DNA of 64,000 bases from Candidatus Vecturithrix granuli (GTDB taxonomy: Bacteria > Moduliflexota > Moduliflexia > Moduliflexales > Moduliflexaceae). Location of the stretch: the NCBI GenBank assembly GCA_000739535.1, contig DF820473.1:133006-197005 (forward strand). The letters run 5' to 3'. A program made the position numbers and the translations under genes. The notes beneath the pieces were generated by a model that saw only the letters and a list, made by a program, of their open reading frames with translations, was not told the DNA's origin and searched no databases. This document shows, one piece after another, positions 8,044 through 17,766 of the stretch (position 1 is its first letter; every line of letters begins with the position of its first letter).

Positions 8044-9315
8044 TCAGTCAAACACCAGATTGGGAAGAAAGAGCACAATCTGAGGGCAATACGTAAAAAT
8101 AAGCAAGGTGATAATCAAGACGATTAAGTACGGCACGACAGCTCTGGCAATATCTTCAAAAGCTACATGCGAGACTCCGGCTAACACATAGAGCACCATC
8201 CCCACCGGCGGCGTGAGCAAACCGATCATCAAATTCAAAATCATAATAATGCCAAAGTGGACCGGGTCGATTCCCAGGCCATTGACCACAGGCATGAGAA
8301 CCGGCGTTAAAATCGTCAACGCTGAGATGGTTTCCATAAATGTTCCGGCAATCAGCAAAAAGATATTAATCAGAAGCAAGGCCAGATATTTATTCGGCAC
8401 ATAAGCTAAAAACAGCAGAGAAAGTTTCTGCGGAATCTGGGCGCTGGCCAGAATCCAGCCAAAAATTGAGGCGCAGGCCACAATCAGCATCACGCTGACC
8501 GTGTTATCAGCCGTTTCTTTCAAACAGCGGGGAATATCTTTCCAGGTAATTTCGCGGTAGGCAAAACCTAAAATCAAAGAATACACTACCGCAATAATCG
8601 CGGCCTCGGTCGGCGTAAAGACGCCGACTAAAATCCCACCGATAATGACGACCGGCGTCAAAAGGGCAAAGAACGACTCTTTTAAGGCTTGCATGAGTTT
8701 CCTAAAGGTCGCCCTCTGGCTTTTGGGATAACCGCGATGTTTACTTTGAAAATAGACAAAGATGCTCATCACGAGTCCCATAATCAAGCCTGGAATGAAA
8801 CCGGCGACAAATAAACGCCCGATCGATACCCCGGCAATCACGCCGAATACCACGGCCGGAACGCTTGGAGGGATAATCGGCCCGATCAGAGAGGAGGCCC
8901 CGGTGACCGCCAGACTGAAATCCTCATCATAGCCGGCCTCACGCATCGCCTTCAATTCCACGGCCCCCAATCCGCCAGCGTCAGCAATCGCTGTACCGGA
9001 CATTCCTGAAAAAATAATACTGGCCAGAATATTTGCATGTCCTAATCCTCCGGTAATATGTCCAACCACGGTATCCGCAAAAGTAAACAAACGGCGGGTA
9101 ATGCCGCCGGAATTCATAATCGAACCGGCCAGGATAAAAAAGGGGACGGCCAGTAACGGGAATGAATCGCCTATTCCCATCGCCATCCGGACAATAGCGG
9201 CCACTGGCGGAATATCGTGGGTAATCAGGTAAATGACGGAACTCATCAATAACGAAAAGGAGACTGGAACGCGCAAAATGAGTAAAATAAATAATGTCCC
9301 TAACAGAAGTATCAT
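8044..9315 (-). CDS. dctM: TRAP transporter large permease (DctM type)
   Basis: The 423-residue protein is almost entirely hydrophobic, with about 12 membrane segments, and carries DctM features: N-terminal ILLLGTLFILLILRVPVSFSL, FFILAGSIMNSGGI, FSGMSGTAIADAGGLG and LTPPVGMVLYVLAGV. It forms the Na+-driven permease of a tripartite transporter that uses the binding protein encoded upstream. I start at MILLLG with GGGAGGG upstream; its ATG overlaps the dctQ stop as ATGA. It is the last gene of dctP-dctQ-dctM. The substrate, likely an organic or sugar acid, is inferred from context only. Confidence 0.92.
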   Translation of the reverse strand: MILLLGTLFILLILRVPVSFSLLMSSVIYLITHDIPPVAAIVRMAMGIGDSFPLLAVPFFILAGSIMNSGGITRRLFTFADTVVGHITGGLGHANILASIIFSGMSGTAIADAGGLGAVELKAMREAGYDEDFSLAVTGASSLIGPIIPPSVPAVVFGVIAGVSIGRLFVAGFIPGLIMGLVMSIFVYFQSKHRGYPKSQRATFRKLMQALKESFFALLTPVVIIGGILVGVFTPTEAAIIAVVYSLILGFAYREITWKDIPRCLKETADNTVSVMLIVACASIFGWILASAQIPQKLSLLFLAYVPNKYLALLLINIFLLIAGTFMETISALTILTPVLMPVVNGLGIDPVHFGIIMILNLMIGLLTPPVGMVLYVLAGVSHVAFEDIARAVVPYLIVLIITLLIFTYCPQIVLFLPNLVFD

Positions 9316-9791
9316 ATCTGCTGCCCTCCCCCGGTCTTGATGATTTGAATCGTTTGAATCAGCAGACGAAATGCCACGACGAAACATCCTACCGGAACTG
9401 CGGCAAATACCAGACTCATCGGAATTTCCATCGCCGATGAAGCGATGTCATGCTGTTCAACTGTGAAGACGATGCCGGCCGGGATAAGATAGCTGAAGAT
9501 CAGGATCGCTAAAAGATTTGTCGAAATGGTCACAATTTTTTGCAACGTTGGCGGGAATTTTTTATGAATCGCTTCCATGCGAATGTGAGCGTTATGGTGT
9601 ACGCCATAGCTTGCTCCGACAAAGGTCACCCAGACAAAGGTATATCGCGCTAATTCTTCGCTCCAGACCAGCGGATGATTGAAGATATAACGCATCAAGA
9701 TTTGCAGCGCCAGCACCATTCCCATGAAGGCCAGCGCACTCGTCACAAAAATCTCTTCAATTTTCCCCAATACGTTCAGCAGCTTTTGCAT
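9312..9791 (-). CDS. dctQ: TRAP transporter small permease (DctQ type)
   Basis: The roughly 159-residue protein has four hydrophobic helices and the DctQ pattern MRYIFNHPLVWSEELARYTFVWVTFVGASYG followed by HNAHIRMEAI. It joins DctM in the membrane. The start is uncertain: MQKLLN at 9791 gives the usual length, but no good ribosome site precedes it and longer in-frame starts exist up to 9863. Its stop overlaps dctM's start by four bases, indicating translational coupling, and dctP ends about 100 bases upstream. Confidence 0.88.
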   Translation of the reverse strand: MQKLLNVLGKIEEIFVTSALAFMGMVLALQILMRYIFNHPLVWSEELARYTFVWVTFVGASYGVHHNAHIRMEAIHKKFPPTLQKIVTISTNLLAILIFSYLIPAGIVFTVEQHDIASSAMEIPMSLVFAAVPVGCFVVAFRLLIQTIQIIKTGGGQQI

Positions 9792-9894
9792 ACATTTTGA
9801 TCTTACCGCGTTGTCAAGGTTATCTGATGGGATCATACCCCGGACATATTGCCCGGGGTACACATTACCCTGTCAATTTTTCTCTCAACCTGAG

Positions 9895-10866
9895 TTATTG
9901 GATGGCCTGAATTTTTTCGTACAAGCCTTTGCCCCAGGTCTCCTCGAATTCTTTAATGACAGACATCGTTGCCTGTTTGAAGGCTTCCACATCCGGTTCA
10001 ATCACGGTCATTCCGCCGGCTTTCATTTCTTCCAGTTTTTCCTTCTCATAATTCAACACGTCCTGATTAATTTCCGGCGCGATTTTGTTCACGCTCTCGA
10101 TCAACGCCTTCTGGAATTCTTCCGGTAGAGCATCAAATTTCTTTTTGGCAATAAAGACCGGGGTGAGTTGCACCACATGACCGGTCAAAATAATGTAGTC
10201 CTGAACCTCATGGAATTTCTGCGTGTAGATCGTGGGCACCGGATTTTCCTGCCCGTCAACCACCCCTTGCTGCAAAGCGAGATACACTTCCGACAGGGCC
10301 ATCGGCGTCGGATTGGCGCCCATTGCCTTGGCATTTGCCACGCTCAATGGCATATCAGGCGCACGCAACTTCATGCCTTTCATATCCTCTGGCGTTTTGA
10401 TCGGCTTCTTACTGGTCACATAGCGTGTGCCGTAATACAAGGTGGTTAAATTTTTCAAGCCGATTTTACTCTCAAGCTCCGCCCACAGTTCCTGGCCGAC
10501 TTCGCTTTGCATGACTTTCATGGCATGTTCAGGACCTCTGAACACAAAGGGGCCGTCAAAAATCAGGACCGGTTTGAAACGCTTCCCAATCTCCCCGGGG
10601 CCGACAATTGCCATTTCAATGATTCCATTGACAACGCCATCGGAAATGTCTTTCTCACTTCCCAATTGCGCCGCCGGATAGGTTGTAATGACAAATTCTC
10701 CGTTTGTCCGGGTTTTCACCTCCTCTGCCAACCGATCCATGCCTTTGGCAAAGGGATGTTCGGGAGCATACACATGCGCCAGTTTATACTCAAACTGCGC
10801 TGCATAAGTTGAGAACGCCATACTTCCAAGTAATACAACTATAAGAATTACTAATCCTTTTTTCAT
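9895..10866 (-). CDS. dctP: TRAP transporter substrate-binding protein (DctP type)
   Basis: The 323-residue protein begins with a signal peptide (MKKGLVILIVVLLGSMAF, cleavage after YAA) and then the DctP-family sequence FEYKLAHVYAPEHPFAKGMDRLAEEV. Conserved internal pieces include MKGMKLRAPDMPLSVANAKAMGANPTPM and LQQGVVDGQENPVPTI, including the family arginine in KLRAP that contacts a ligand carboxylate. This suggests an acidic ligand such as a uronate or sugar acid. AGGAGG precedes the ATG. First gene of dctPQM. Confidence 0.93.
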   Translation of the reverse strand: MKKGLVILIVVLLGSMAFSTYAAQFEYKLAHVYAPEHPFAKGMDRLAEEVKTRTNGEFVITTYPAAQLGSEKDISDGVVNGIIEMAIVGPGEIGKRFKPVLIFDGPFVFRGPEHAMKVMQSEVGQELWAELESKIGLKNLTTLYYGTRYVTSKKPIKTPEDMKGMKLRAPDMPLSVANAKAMGANPTPMALSEVYLALQQGVVDGQENPVPTIYTQKFHEVQDYIILTGHVVQLTPVFIAKKKFDALPEEFQKALIESVNKIAPEINQDVLNYEKEKLEEMKAGGMTVIEPDVEAFKQATMSVIKEFEETWGKGLYEKIQAIQ

Positions 10867-10965
10867 AATATCCTCCTGTTAAGCAATGAATATTTTCCCG
10901 AAACAACTTGGATTGCGAACTACGAACCTGGCAAAACTTTTTTCCCAATGTACTGTTGCTTTGGA

Positions 10966-11143
10966 ACAGAAGTTTTCACTACTTCGGAAATCCTTGTACG
11001 CAGGGCTCTTGTCGGACAACTCTGCCTTGTCCGACAAGAGCTGTTAGTAAGAACTTCTGTCCCAGAGCGTTAAAACTTGTCTGACGGGTTCGTAGCTTCC
11101 GCCTTCAGGCGGGAATCCGCACTGAAGTGTGAACTACGAACCC
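10966..11143. repeat. Tandem intergenic hairpins
   Basis: Three nested or adjacent inverted pairs fill the gap between the ABC binding-protein gene and dctP. ACAGAAGTT at 10966-10974 pairs with 11052-11060. GCTCTTGTCGGACAA at 11005-11019 pairs perfectly with 11027-11041. GGGTTCGTAG at 11086-11095 pairs with 11134-11143. The last pair belongs to the TTCGTAG...CTACGAA family also seen at 20120 and 22885. Confidence 0.65.
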
Positions 11144-11162
11144 GCCAATGCTAACGCGGCGA

Positions 11163-12137
11163 TTACTGCTTCAATTCATTCGGATAGACATTGTCCTCCA
11201 ATTGATCCTCGACTTCCAACACATTTTCATGCGTAACCAGGATCGTCGGAATCACAATTTCCTTTTCCGGAGTTTCTCCGTTTAAATATTTCCATGCCGC
11301 TTTGAACGCTTCGCGTCCCATTAACACAGGCTGCTGCATGGAAGCCGCAAGCAGCAGTTTGCCTTCCTTAATGGCTTCAACAGCTTCAGGACTTCCATCA
11401 AAGCCGACATGGATCAATTCATCCTGCTTACCGGATGTTTCAATTGCAAGCATCGAACCCAGGTTTGCTTCATCATGTTCAGTAAAAATTCCCCGTAAAT
11501 TCGGATGAGCAGTGATCAAATCCTGCGCCAGTTTCATGGATTCTTCACGGGTATAATCTTTACATTCCAATAGCCCTACCACATTACTGCCGGCCTCAGC
11601 CATCGCATCTTTGAAACCCTGAGTACGATCGCGGCCATTCTGACGAGCCAAAGAGATGGTAATCACCGCGACATCGCCGCCCTTCCAGCCTTTTTCCTCC
11701 ATTTTCTGAGCCATATACTTCCCGGCCTCATTTGCGCCGCCATAGTTGCTCGAAATCACAAAGGAGACATAATTCCCGGAATCTGTCCCAATATCACAGA
11801 TGATCACCGGGATTTTGGCTTCTTCGGCAAGTTCTAACACTGGCGGGCATGCTGCGCTATCGGTAGGAGAAATAATGATCGCATCAACTCCGGATGTGAT
11901 TAAATCCTGAACGTTTTGTAATTGCGTGGCTGCACTGAGACGTGAATCGGAGTCAATGATTTTGGCTCCTACCTTGTCAGCTTCCTGGCGAATTCCATCG
12001 GAAATATCTTTCCAGAAAGGAATCTGTAATGCAGGGGTCATATACGCAATTGTATAGGTTTTGGTTTGCGCATCAGAAAAATTGGCAAGAGAAACAACAA
12101 ACAGCAACAATCCGATAAGACAGAAAATTTTTTTCAT
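11163..12137 (-). CDS. Sugar ABC transporter substrate-binding protein (RbsB-like)
   Basis: The 324-residue protein has a signal peptide (MKKIFCLIGLLLFVVSL, cleavage near SDAQ) and the type-I periplasmic-binding fold of ribose-type proteins: YTIAYMTPALQIPFWKDISDGI, LITSGVDAIIISPTDSAACPPVL, GIFTEHDEANLGSMLAIE and VGFDGSPEAVEAIKEGKL. AGAAGGAG precedes the ATG. It follows the permease gene after 131 bases and completes a cyclase-ATPase-permease-binding protein operon. The ligand is unknown; a pentose or sugar-derived compound is likely from the neighbours. Confidence 0.9.
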   Translation of the reverse strand: MKKIFCLIGLLLFVVSLANFSDAQTKTYTIAYMTPALQIPFWKDISDGIRQEADKVGAKIIDSDSRLSAATQLQNVQDLITSGVDAIIISPTDSAACPPVLELAEEAKIPVIICDIGTDSGNYVSFVISSNYGGANEAGKYMAQKMEEKGWKGGDVAVITISLARQNGRDRTQGFKDAMAEAGSNVVGLLECKDYTREESMKLAQDLITAHPNLRGIFTEHDEANLGSMLAIETSGKQDELIHVGFDGSPEAVEAIKEGKLLLAASMQQPVLMGREAFKAAWKYLNGETPEKEIVIPTILVTHENVLEVEDQLEDNVYPNELKQ

Positions 12138-12268
12138 GAGAATACTCCTTCTTTGTGAAATGTTATTGTTGAAAGTGACTTTGGAAAAGAACACGACGAT
12201 CATTTTTTGTTTGGCAATACAAAAGCCTTTTTATCACCCCCTTCGTTTCAGGTGTTCAACGGCCAGGA

Positions 12269-13216
12269 TTAACTTAACAGGCGATCCAACAACACAGAGA
12301 CGATAATAACCGATCCAACGGCTGACCCCTGCCAAAACGGAGAAACACCGATTAAATTCAGGCCATTATGAAGGATCGTGATCAGAAACACCCCGATGAA
12401 TGTTCCGATCAGGCTTCCCTTCCCTCCCGAAAGACTGCTTCCTCCGATTACAACCGCGGCGATCGTATCTAACTCCATTCCTGTACCAGTATCAGGATCA
12501 ATAGCTCCTAAGCGGGAAGTCAAGATAATAACTGCTATTGAACACAAACACCCGGTAAAAATATACGCGAGCGCCTTATAAAATCTCACATTAACGCCGG
12601 TCAGCCTGGCCGCCTCTTCATTACTGCCGATCGCATACAAAAATCGCCCAACTTTTGTTTTTGTCAACAGAATATGTCCCAAAATGAACAAACTGATGAG
12701 GATTATAGTGTAAAACGGAACGCTACCCAGCGTCGCTTTGCCAATCATCCTGTAAGTCGCAGGTAAGCCAACCAGCGATCTGCCGTCGTTGACCACATAG
12801 GTCAATGAACGGGTAATCGAAAGCATCCCTAAAGTCACAATAAAGGGAGCGAGCCTGGCATAGGCGATTAAATATCCATTGACCGCGCCCACAAGTATTC
12901 CGATACACAGGATGGCTACTGCTCCTAAGGGCACGCCGATTTTCATGACAATCATGCCCCCGAACATCACGGAAAAGGCCGCAATCCCACCCACGGAAAG
13001 ATCAATCCCTGAAGTGAGAATCACAAGAGTCTGTCCAATCGAAATAATCCCGATGGCGGTGGCTTGCCATAAAAGATTCCGAAAATTTCCAACAGTGAGG
13101 AATTGGGAAGAAAGGATGCTTAACACGATACACAAGATGATGAGCGCCAGAGTCATGGCAAACTCGACGCGATATTCAGCAACGATATTCATTTTAAATA
13201 GAGGCGATTTTTTCAT
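12269..13216 (-). CDS. Ribose-type ABC transporter permease (RbsC-like)
   Basis: The 315-residue protein is hydrophobic with about eight to ten membrane segments and the family signature TLVILTSGIDLSVGGIAAFS and GAVNGYLIAYARLAPFIVTLGMLSI, followed by IAAVVIGGSSLSGGKGSLIGTFIG. It is the membrane channel for the ATPase encoded three bases upstream and the binding protein encoded downstream. GAAAGGAA precedes the ATG. Confidence 0.92.
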   Translation of the reverse strand: MKKSPLFKMNIVAEYRVEFAMTLALIILCIVLSILSSQFLTVGNFRNLLWQATAIGIISIGQTLVILTSGIDLSVGGIAAFSVMFGGMIVMKIGVPLGAVAILCIGILVGAVNGYLIAYARLAPFIVTLGMLSITRSLTYVVNDGRSLVGLPATYRMIGKATLGSVPFYTIILISLFILGHILLTKTKVGRFLYAIGSNEEAARLTGVNVRFYKALAYIFTGCLCSIAVIILTSRLGAIDPDTGTGMELDTIAAVVIGGSSLSGGKGSLIGTFIGVFLITILHNGLNLIGVSPFWQGSAVGSVIIVSVLLDRLLS

Positions 13217-13219
13217 ACG

Positions 13220-14743
13220 CTAAATATTCCTTTCTTCTGAATTGTTGGAAGAACGCGCAGCATAAGAAAGAATGGTTTCTTCGCTGGCTTCTGCATGAGA
13301 TAATTCGGCGACAATATTGCCGGAATTCATGACGAAAATTCGATCAGAAAGCGCAAGAATTTCCGGCAATTCCGAGGAGACTAACAGAATGGCGGCCCCT
13401 CTGGATGCAAGGTCGTCAATCAGGCGATATAGTTCAAATTTGGCGCCAATATCGATCCCTCTGGTCGGTTCGTCTAAAATGAGGAGCGTCGGTTCAGTTA
13501 ACAACCATTTCGCCAGCACGACTTTCTGCTGATTTCCTCCGCTTAATGAGTTTGCTCGATTGCGGAGCTGTGTGGTTTTAATCTGTAAATTGTCAACCTG
13601 TTGGAGTGCTAATTCCTGTTCCTGCCCATTATGAAGCCAAATCCCTTTTTTGAGAGCGTAATAAGCCAGCAGCATATTCTGATAGATTGGCAGGTTGACA
13701 AGGAGTCCATGGGATTTCCGATCTTCAGGCACCATCGCCATATTCGCCTGAATCGCCTTGACGGGTGATTTCAGGATGCCCACATGTCCCTGAAGCGTCA
13801 CCGTGCCTTTTTCAGCTCTGTCTGCTCCAAAAATCGCGCGCACTAATTCCGTGCGGCCTGCGCCAACAAGTCCTGATATTCCGACGATCTCTCCTTTTCT
13901 GACTTCTAAAGAGCAATCCTGAAAATAATTCTCGCGCGAAAGATGTTCGACTTTCAGGACAGTTTCGCCAATGGGCTTTCGATGTCTGACGTTATACAAG
14001 TCGCCGATATCCCTGCCGACCATTGAACGGATAAGCTGTTCAGGGGTAATCTCTGCGGTTATAAAATCCTGAGTTTTGATTCCGTCGCGCAAAACGATCA
14101 CACGCTCTGATAATTCAAAAACCTCATCGAGTTTGTGTGTGACAAAGATAATTGTCATGCCTTGCGCATGGAGATGGCGGACTAAAGTGAATAGTTTTTT
14201 CACTTCCTGCTGACTGAGCGCGGCGGTCGGCTCATCTAAAATTAACAAGCGAGCGTTCAACGAGATGGCTTTGATAATCTCGACAATTTGCTGTTCTGCC
14301 ACGGTCAGTTCGCTGACCTTCCGGTCCGGATCAACCTCCAACTCCCAGCCGATTTGACGGAAAAGTTCACGCGTAGATTTTCGAATAACTTGACGATTCA
14401 GCCAGAATCCGCCCCGGTAAGCTTCGCGGTGGGTTAAAAAGATATTCTCCGCGATTGAGAGGTGCGGAATTAAATTAAACTCCTGTAACACAATCGCAAT
14501 CCCGGCCTGCACAGCATCATTCGTACTATGAAAGACAACGGGCGCGGCCTGGAATTCCAGCGAGCCGGAATCATAGGCATGGACACCGGCAATAATTTTC
14601 GCCAGAGTGGATTTGCCCGCGCCATTTTCCCCGACCAACGCGCAAATTTCGCCTTCAAAAATTTCCAGATCGATCCCTTTTAACGCCTGGATACCCCCAA
14701 AATGCTTTGTAATGCGGGTAGTACGCAAGAGAATATTTCGCAT
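13220..14743 (-). CDS. Ribose-type ABC transporter ATPase (RbsA-like, two domains)
   Basis: The 507-residue protein has two tandem ABC domains. Domain 1 carries Walker A GENGAGKST, signature LTVAEQQIVEI and Walker B LLILDEPTAAL. Domain 2 has the degenerate GLVGAGRTE P-loop usual in this family, and an intact LSGGNQQKVVLAKWL signature with LLILDEPTRGID. This is the RbsA/XylG/MglA architecture. Its ATG directly follows the stop of the cyclase gene, and the permease starts three bases after its stop, so the three are one transcript. Confidence 0.93.
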   Translation of the reverse strand: MRNILLRTTRITKHFGGIQALKGIDLEIFEGEICALVGENGAGKSTLAKIIAGVHAYDSGSLEFQAAPVVFHSTNDAVQAGIAIVLQEFNLIPHLSIAENIFLTHREAYRGGFWLNRQVIRKSTRELFRQIGWELEVDPDRKVSELTVAEQQIVEIIKAISLNARLLILDEPTAALSQQEVKKLFTLVRHLHAQGMTIIFVTHKLDEVFELSERVIVLRDGIKTQDFITAEITPEQLIRSMVGRDIGDLYNVRHRKPIGETVLKVEHLSRENYFQDCSLEVRKGEIVGISGLVGAGRTELVRAIFGADRAEKGTVTLQGHVGILKSPVKAIQANMAMVPEDRKSHGLLVNLPIYQNMLLAYYALKKGIWLHNGQEQELALQQVDNLQIKTTQLRNRANSLSGGNQQKVVLAKWLLTEPTLLILDEPTRGIDIGAKFELYRLIDDLASRGAAILLVSSELPEILALSDRIFVMNSGNIVAELSHAEASEETILSYAARSSNNSEERNI

Positions 14744-15553
14744 TTACTGCTCTCCTTGCGAGATCATAGCGATTGCCCTTCCGGGGCAACCTGTGGCCCC
14801 AGCGACTTTTAACGGAAGAAAAAGAAATTGCGCGCCGCGTGGGGGAAGTTGATCCAGATGGGTCAACGCTTCGATATAGATCAGCCCCCTTTTCAGACCT
14901 TCCTGGTGCATCGGCGCACCATTATGGCTCGAACCAAGACTGGTGCCATCGGTTCCAATGGTTTTCACTCCTTTTTCGTGCAAATAGATGACCGTTTCCG
15001 GTCCGGGAGCCGGCCATCCGGGCGTATCTCGAAAGAGCACAGGGCCCTGCACATATTGGCGACCTTCATTGCCAGTCTGATAGTAACGATCCCAACCTGT
15101 ACAGAATAAAACAATCTCTCGCGCTTGAATCGGCCCATGTTCAGTTTCCCAGGAGATAATATGTTCGACCGTGATCGTGGGACTTACTCCTGGCTGAACT
15201 TTCTGATGATTCAAAAAACGAACATCAATGACAGCGGCAGGACCGATTAAGTCATTAAGGCAGACTTTTTCCGCACTATTACTCCCAAGCGGCCCGGCAA
15301 AGGGCAGGCCGGAATCTTCGGGAGGGATAAAATGCGTGGAGGCGTCAAAGTGCGTACCGCAATGCTCATCTATAATGATAAAATTGGTTTGATACGGTGA
15401 GGTTTTCTGCACGTCCTTTGCGTCGGGTTTCTGCTCTCTAAACCGCACCCAACTGTTATGAGCAAACAGCATGTGTCCCGGCCATGTACACGGCAAAGAT
15501 TCCGCAAGCGTCACTGTGAGATCAATAATATTACCCGCTCCTATGAAATTCAT
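14744..15553 (-). CDS. Cyclase-family metal hydrolase
   Basis: The 269-residue protein belongs to the cyclase family (PF04199) that includes bacterial kynurenine formamidase. It shows the metal motif HCGTHFDASTHF (HxGTHxDxxxHF), plus IVLFCTGWDRYYQTG and HEGLKRGLIYIEALTHLDQLP near the end. I start at MNFIGAG because AAGGAGG lies just upstream. Its stop abuts the ABC ATPase start, so it is the first gene of the transport operon and probably opens, cyclises or deacylates the imported compound or its product. Tryptophan degradation is unlikely as no kyn neighbours are present. Confidence 0.85.
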   Translation of the reverse strand: MNFIGAGNIIDLTVTLAESLPCTWPGHMLFAHNSWVRFREQKPDAKDVQKTSPYQTNFIIIDEHCGTHFDASTHFIPPEDSGLPFAGPLGSNSAEKVCLNDLIGPAAVIDVRFLNHQKVQPGVSPTITVEHIISWETEHGPIQAREIVLFCTGWDRYYQTGNEGRQYVQGPVLFRDTPGWPAPGPETVIYLHEKGVKTIGTDGTSLGSSHNGAPMHQEGLKRGLIYIEALTHLDQLPPRGAQFLFLPLKVAGATGCPGRAIAMISQGEQ

Positions 15554-15571
15554 ATTCCCCTCCTTAATCAA

Positions 15572-15734
15572 TTTTTCGCCGTAGGCGATAGAGTATTGTA
15601 GCAACAGAAGATGTCCTCTCTCCTCTTTCTTCTTCGCCGTAGGCAATTTATCACCGCTACGCGGTAGAATAAAGGAGCTGGTGATCCCGTCTTTCCTACA
15701 ATACTTGAAGCACTACGCGCTAAATATTTACGAA
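15572..15734. repeat. GTA-centred palindrome mosaic, copy B
   Basis: Reverse-complement copy of the element at 5401-5577: TTTTTCGCCGTAGGCGATA, GAGTATTGTAGC, TCGCCGTAGGC, ACCGCTACGCGGT, CTACAATACTTG and AAGCACTACGCGC occur in the mirrored order. It fills the gap between the dehydrogenase and cyclase genes, and its outer end (TAAATATTTACG) supplies the stop codon of the dehydrogenase at 15728-15730. Confidence 0.75.
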
Positions 15735-16750
15735 AATGTTAACATGACTTTCATTACGTCTTCGAAATGATCATCAACATATTGATAGGCTTCTTGAATG
15801 TGACGCACAGGAAAATAATTGGTCACGAGTTCCTGCGTATGCAGCTTGCCCTGCGCAACAAGCTGAATCGCCCGTTCAAAATCCTGACGGAGATACATCA
15901 TGATGCCGTATAAGGTCACTTCTTTCCTTTGTAATAGCACCAATTCAATTTCCACTGGCGTCTTAAAATTCGCAACCACTGCAATGCGCGAGCCGCGGCG
16001 GGCGCATTGCACCGCGCTGCTAATCGTTTGCCGTATTCCGGCGCAATCAATAATGACATCCGCGCCGTTCGCGCCGAAAAAGTCCACAATGGCCGTTGCC
16101 AGGTCTTTTTCCTGTGAATTGACGCAGTGGGGTATCTGACATTGTTCGGCAATGGTTAAGCGTTTCGGGTTAATATCCGTAATAAGCACATCTTTTGCTC
16201 CGGAGGCATTTGCGACCTGCGCAACCAGATTGCCAATCGGTCCTGCTCCTAACACCGCCACTTTTGCGCCATTAACTCCTCCGACTTTTCTGATAACAGC
16301 GGTCGCCACCGCAATCGGCTCAATCAGCGCGCCCTGGTCGAAACTCAATTCATCCGGCAATTTCAGGAGTTTGGACGCCTCCGTCACAAAATAGTCCGAA
16401 CTCATGCCGGTTTCATGCACCCCCATGACCGACAAGTGTTCACACACATTATACAAACCCTGCTGACAGGGATAGCAGCGACCGCAAAAATTCTGCGGCT
16501 GGATTGTAACACGATCCCCTACAGCAAACCCCTGGACAGCCTTCCCTACTTTTGTCAGTGTGCCTGAGCCTTCATGACCCAACACGATTGGGTATGACAT
16601 GAATTTGTGTTTGCCATGATAAATCTGCATATCAGACCCGCAGATTCCCAGGCGTTCAATTTTGATAAGCGCCTGCGTATCCCCCACTTCCGGCACAGGC
16701 ACCTCATTCATCGTAAAGGTCAAGGGAGCAGGCATCATAATTTGTAGCAT
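15728..16750 (-). CDS. Zinc-dependent medium-chain dehydrogenase (polyol type)
   Basis: The 340-residue protein has the catalytic-zinc residues in GICGSDMQIYHG and GHEGSG, the structural-zinc cluster CGRCYPCQQGLYNVC, and the NAD-binding glycines in VAVLGAGPIGNLVAQVA with acidic DINPKR. It resembles sorbitol, threonine or galactitol-phosphate dehydrogenases; the substrate is not fixed by sequence. I start at MLQIMMP because GGAGAA precedes it. The final codons and stop lie in the end of repeat copy B. Position beside transketolase and a sugar transporter suggests a polyol or sugar-acid oxidation step. Confidence 0.9.
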   Translation of the reverse strand: MLQIMMPAPLTFTMNEVPVPEVGDTQALIKIERLGICGSDMQIYHGKHKFMSYPIVLGHEGSGTLTKVGKAVQGFAVGDRVTIQPQNFCGRCYPCQQGLYNVCEHLSVMGVHETGMSSDYFVTEASKLLKLPDELSFDQGALIEPIAVATAVIRKVGGVNGAKVAVLGAGPIGNLVAQVANASGAKDVLITDINPKRLTIAEQCQIPHCVNSQEKDLATAIVDFFGANGADVIIDCAGIRQTISSAVQCARRGSRIAVVANFKTPVEIELVLLQRKEVTLYGIMMYLRQDFERAIQLVAQGKLHTQELVTNYFPVRHIQEAYQYVDDHFEDVMKVMLTFS

Positions 16751-16762
16751 ACAGCATTCTCC

Positions 16763-16814
16763 ATTGAACATGTAGCGCGAAATTATATTTCGCGTATCGA
16801 AACTTCAGCTTCGA
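16763..16814. repeat. Short double palindrome, family 2 relative
   Basis: GCGAAAT-TAT-ATTTCGC and ATCGAA-N8-TTCGAT sit back to back, and the leading TGTAGCGCGAAA matches one end of the 82-bp repeats at 1393 and 59045. It lies between the transketolase C-terminal gene and the dehydrogenase gene. Confidence 0.55.
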
Positions 16815-16830
16815 TGTATATTTTTTTATA

Positions 16831-17766
16831 TCAACTCAACAACCCTCTAGCTTTTTCGATGATTGCTGCGGCTGAAATTCCGTATTTCGCCATTAGTTCA
16901 TCATACGGGCCGGATTCAGTGAAACAATCCTGTACGCCGACAAAATCCATTTTCACCGGACAACGGCGCGCCAGTGCTTCAGCCACTGCGCTTCCGAGGC
17001 CGCCGTAAATATTGTGCTCTTCAACGGTTAAGACCCGTCCGGTTTTACTGGCTGAGAGAGCAAGGGTATCTACATCCAACGGTTTGATGGTTGAAATTTC
17101 CAACAAGTCCACCGAGACACCTTGCTGTGCGAGTTGTTTTGCGGCTTCGAGCACAAAAGAGGTCGGAATACCGCAGACCGCAATCGTGAGATCAGCGCCA
17201 TCGCGCATTTTTCGAATTTTTCCAATCTCTAATTCGTCGTCCTTGTCAAAAAATATCGGGCCCGGATTGCGGCTCAGGCGGATAAATGTCGGCCCCTGAC
17301 GCCGCAGTGCTTGTTGCAACGCCTGTTGAACTTCGCTTGCATCAGCAGGAACGACCACTGTCATATTGGGCATCGCTCGCATCACAGCCAAATCGGTTAA
17401 AGATTGGTGGCTGGCGCCATCGTAAGAATCTGACAATCCGGCATAGCCCGCGGCAAGAACCACCGGCAGATTATTGTAACACAGGACGTTACGCACCTGA
17501 TCAGCGCACTTTAACGCCAGAAACAGCGCAAAGGTGCTGGCGACCGGTCGCAGTCCACAAGTTGCTAATCCTCCGGCGATATCAACCATATTTGCTTCGG
17601 CAACGCCGACATTGAAAAACCGTTCAGGATAACGCCGGGCAAACATGCCAGTCTTTGTGCTCGAAGAAACATCCGCGTCAAGGACAACCATGTCGGGAAA
17701 AGCGTCGGCAAGGTCGAGCAAGGCTTGCCCAAAGGCGTCGCGCATGGAAATCTGTTGTGTTGTCAT
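16831..17766 (-). CDS. Transketolase, C-terminal subunit
   Basis: The 311-residue protein corresponds to the pyrimidine-binding plus C-terminal domains of transketolase: MRDAFGQALLDLADAFPDMVVLDADV, RYPERFFNVGVAEANMVDIAGGLA with the conserved glutamate that activates thiamin diphosphate, DGASHQSLTDLAVMRAMPNM, and VLTVEEHNIYGGLGSAVAEAL. Its start overlaps the stop of the N-terminal gene as ATGA, so the two form a two-subunit transketolase, common in such catabolic clusters. Confidence 0.92.
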   Translation of the reverse strand: MTTQQISMRDAFGQALLDLADAFPDMVVLDADVSSSTKTGMFARRYPERFFNVGVAEANMVDIAGGLATCGLRPVASTFALFLALKCADQVRNVLCYNNLPVVLAAGYAGLSDSYDGASHQSLTDLAVMRAMPNMTVVVPADASEVQQALQQALRRQGPTFIRLSRNPGPIFFDKDDELEIGKIRKMRDGADLTIAVCGIPTSFVLEAAKQLAQQGVSVDLLEISTIKPLDVDTLALSASKTGRVLTVEEHNIYGGLGSAVAEALARRCPVKMDFVGVQDCFTESGPYDELMAKYGISAAAIIEKARGLLS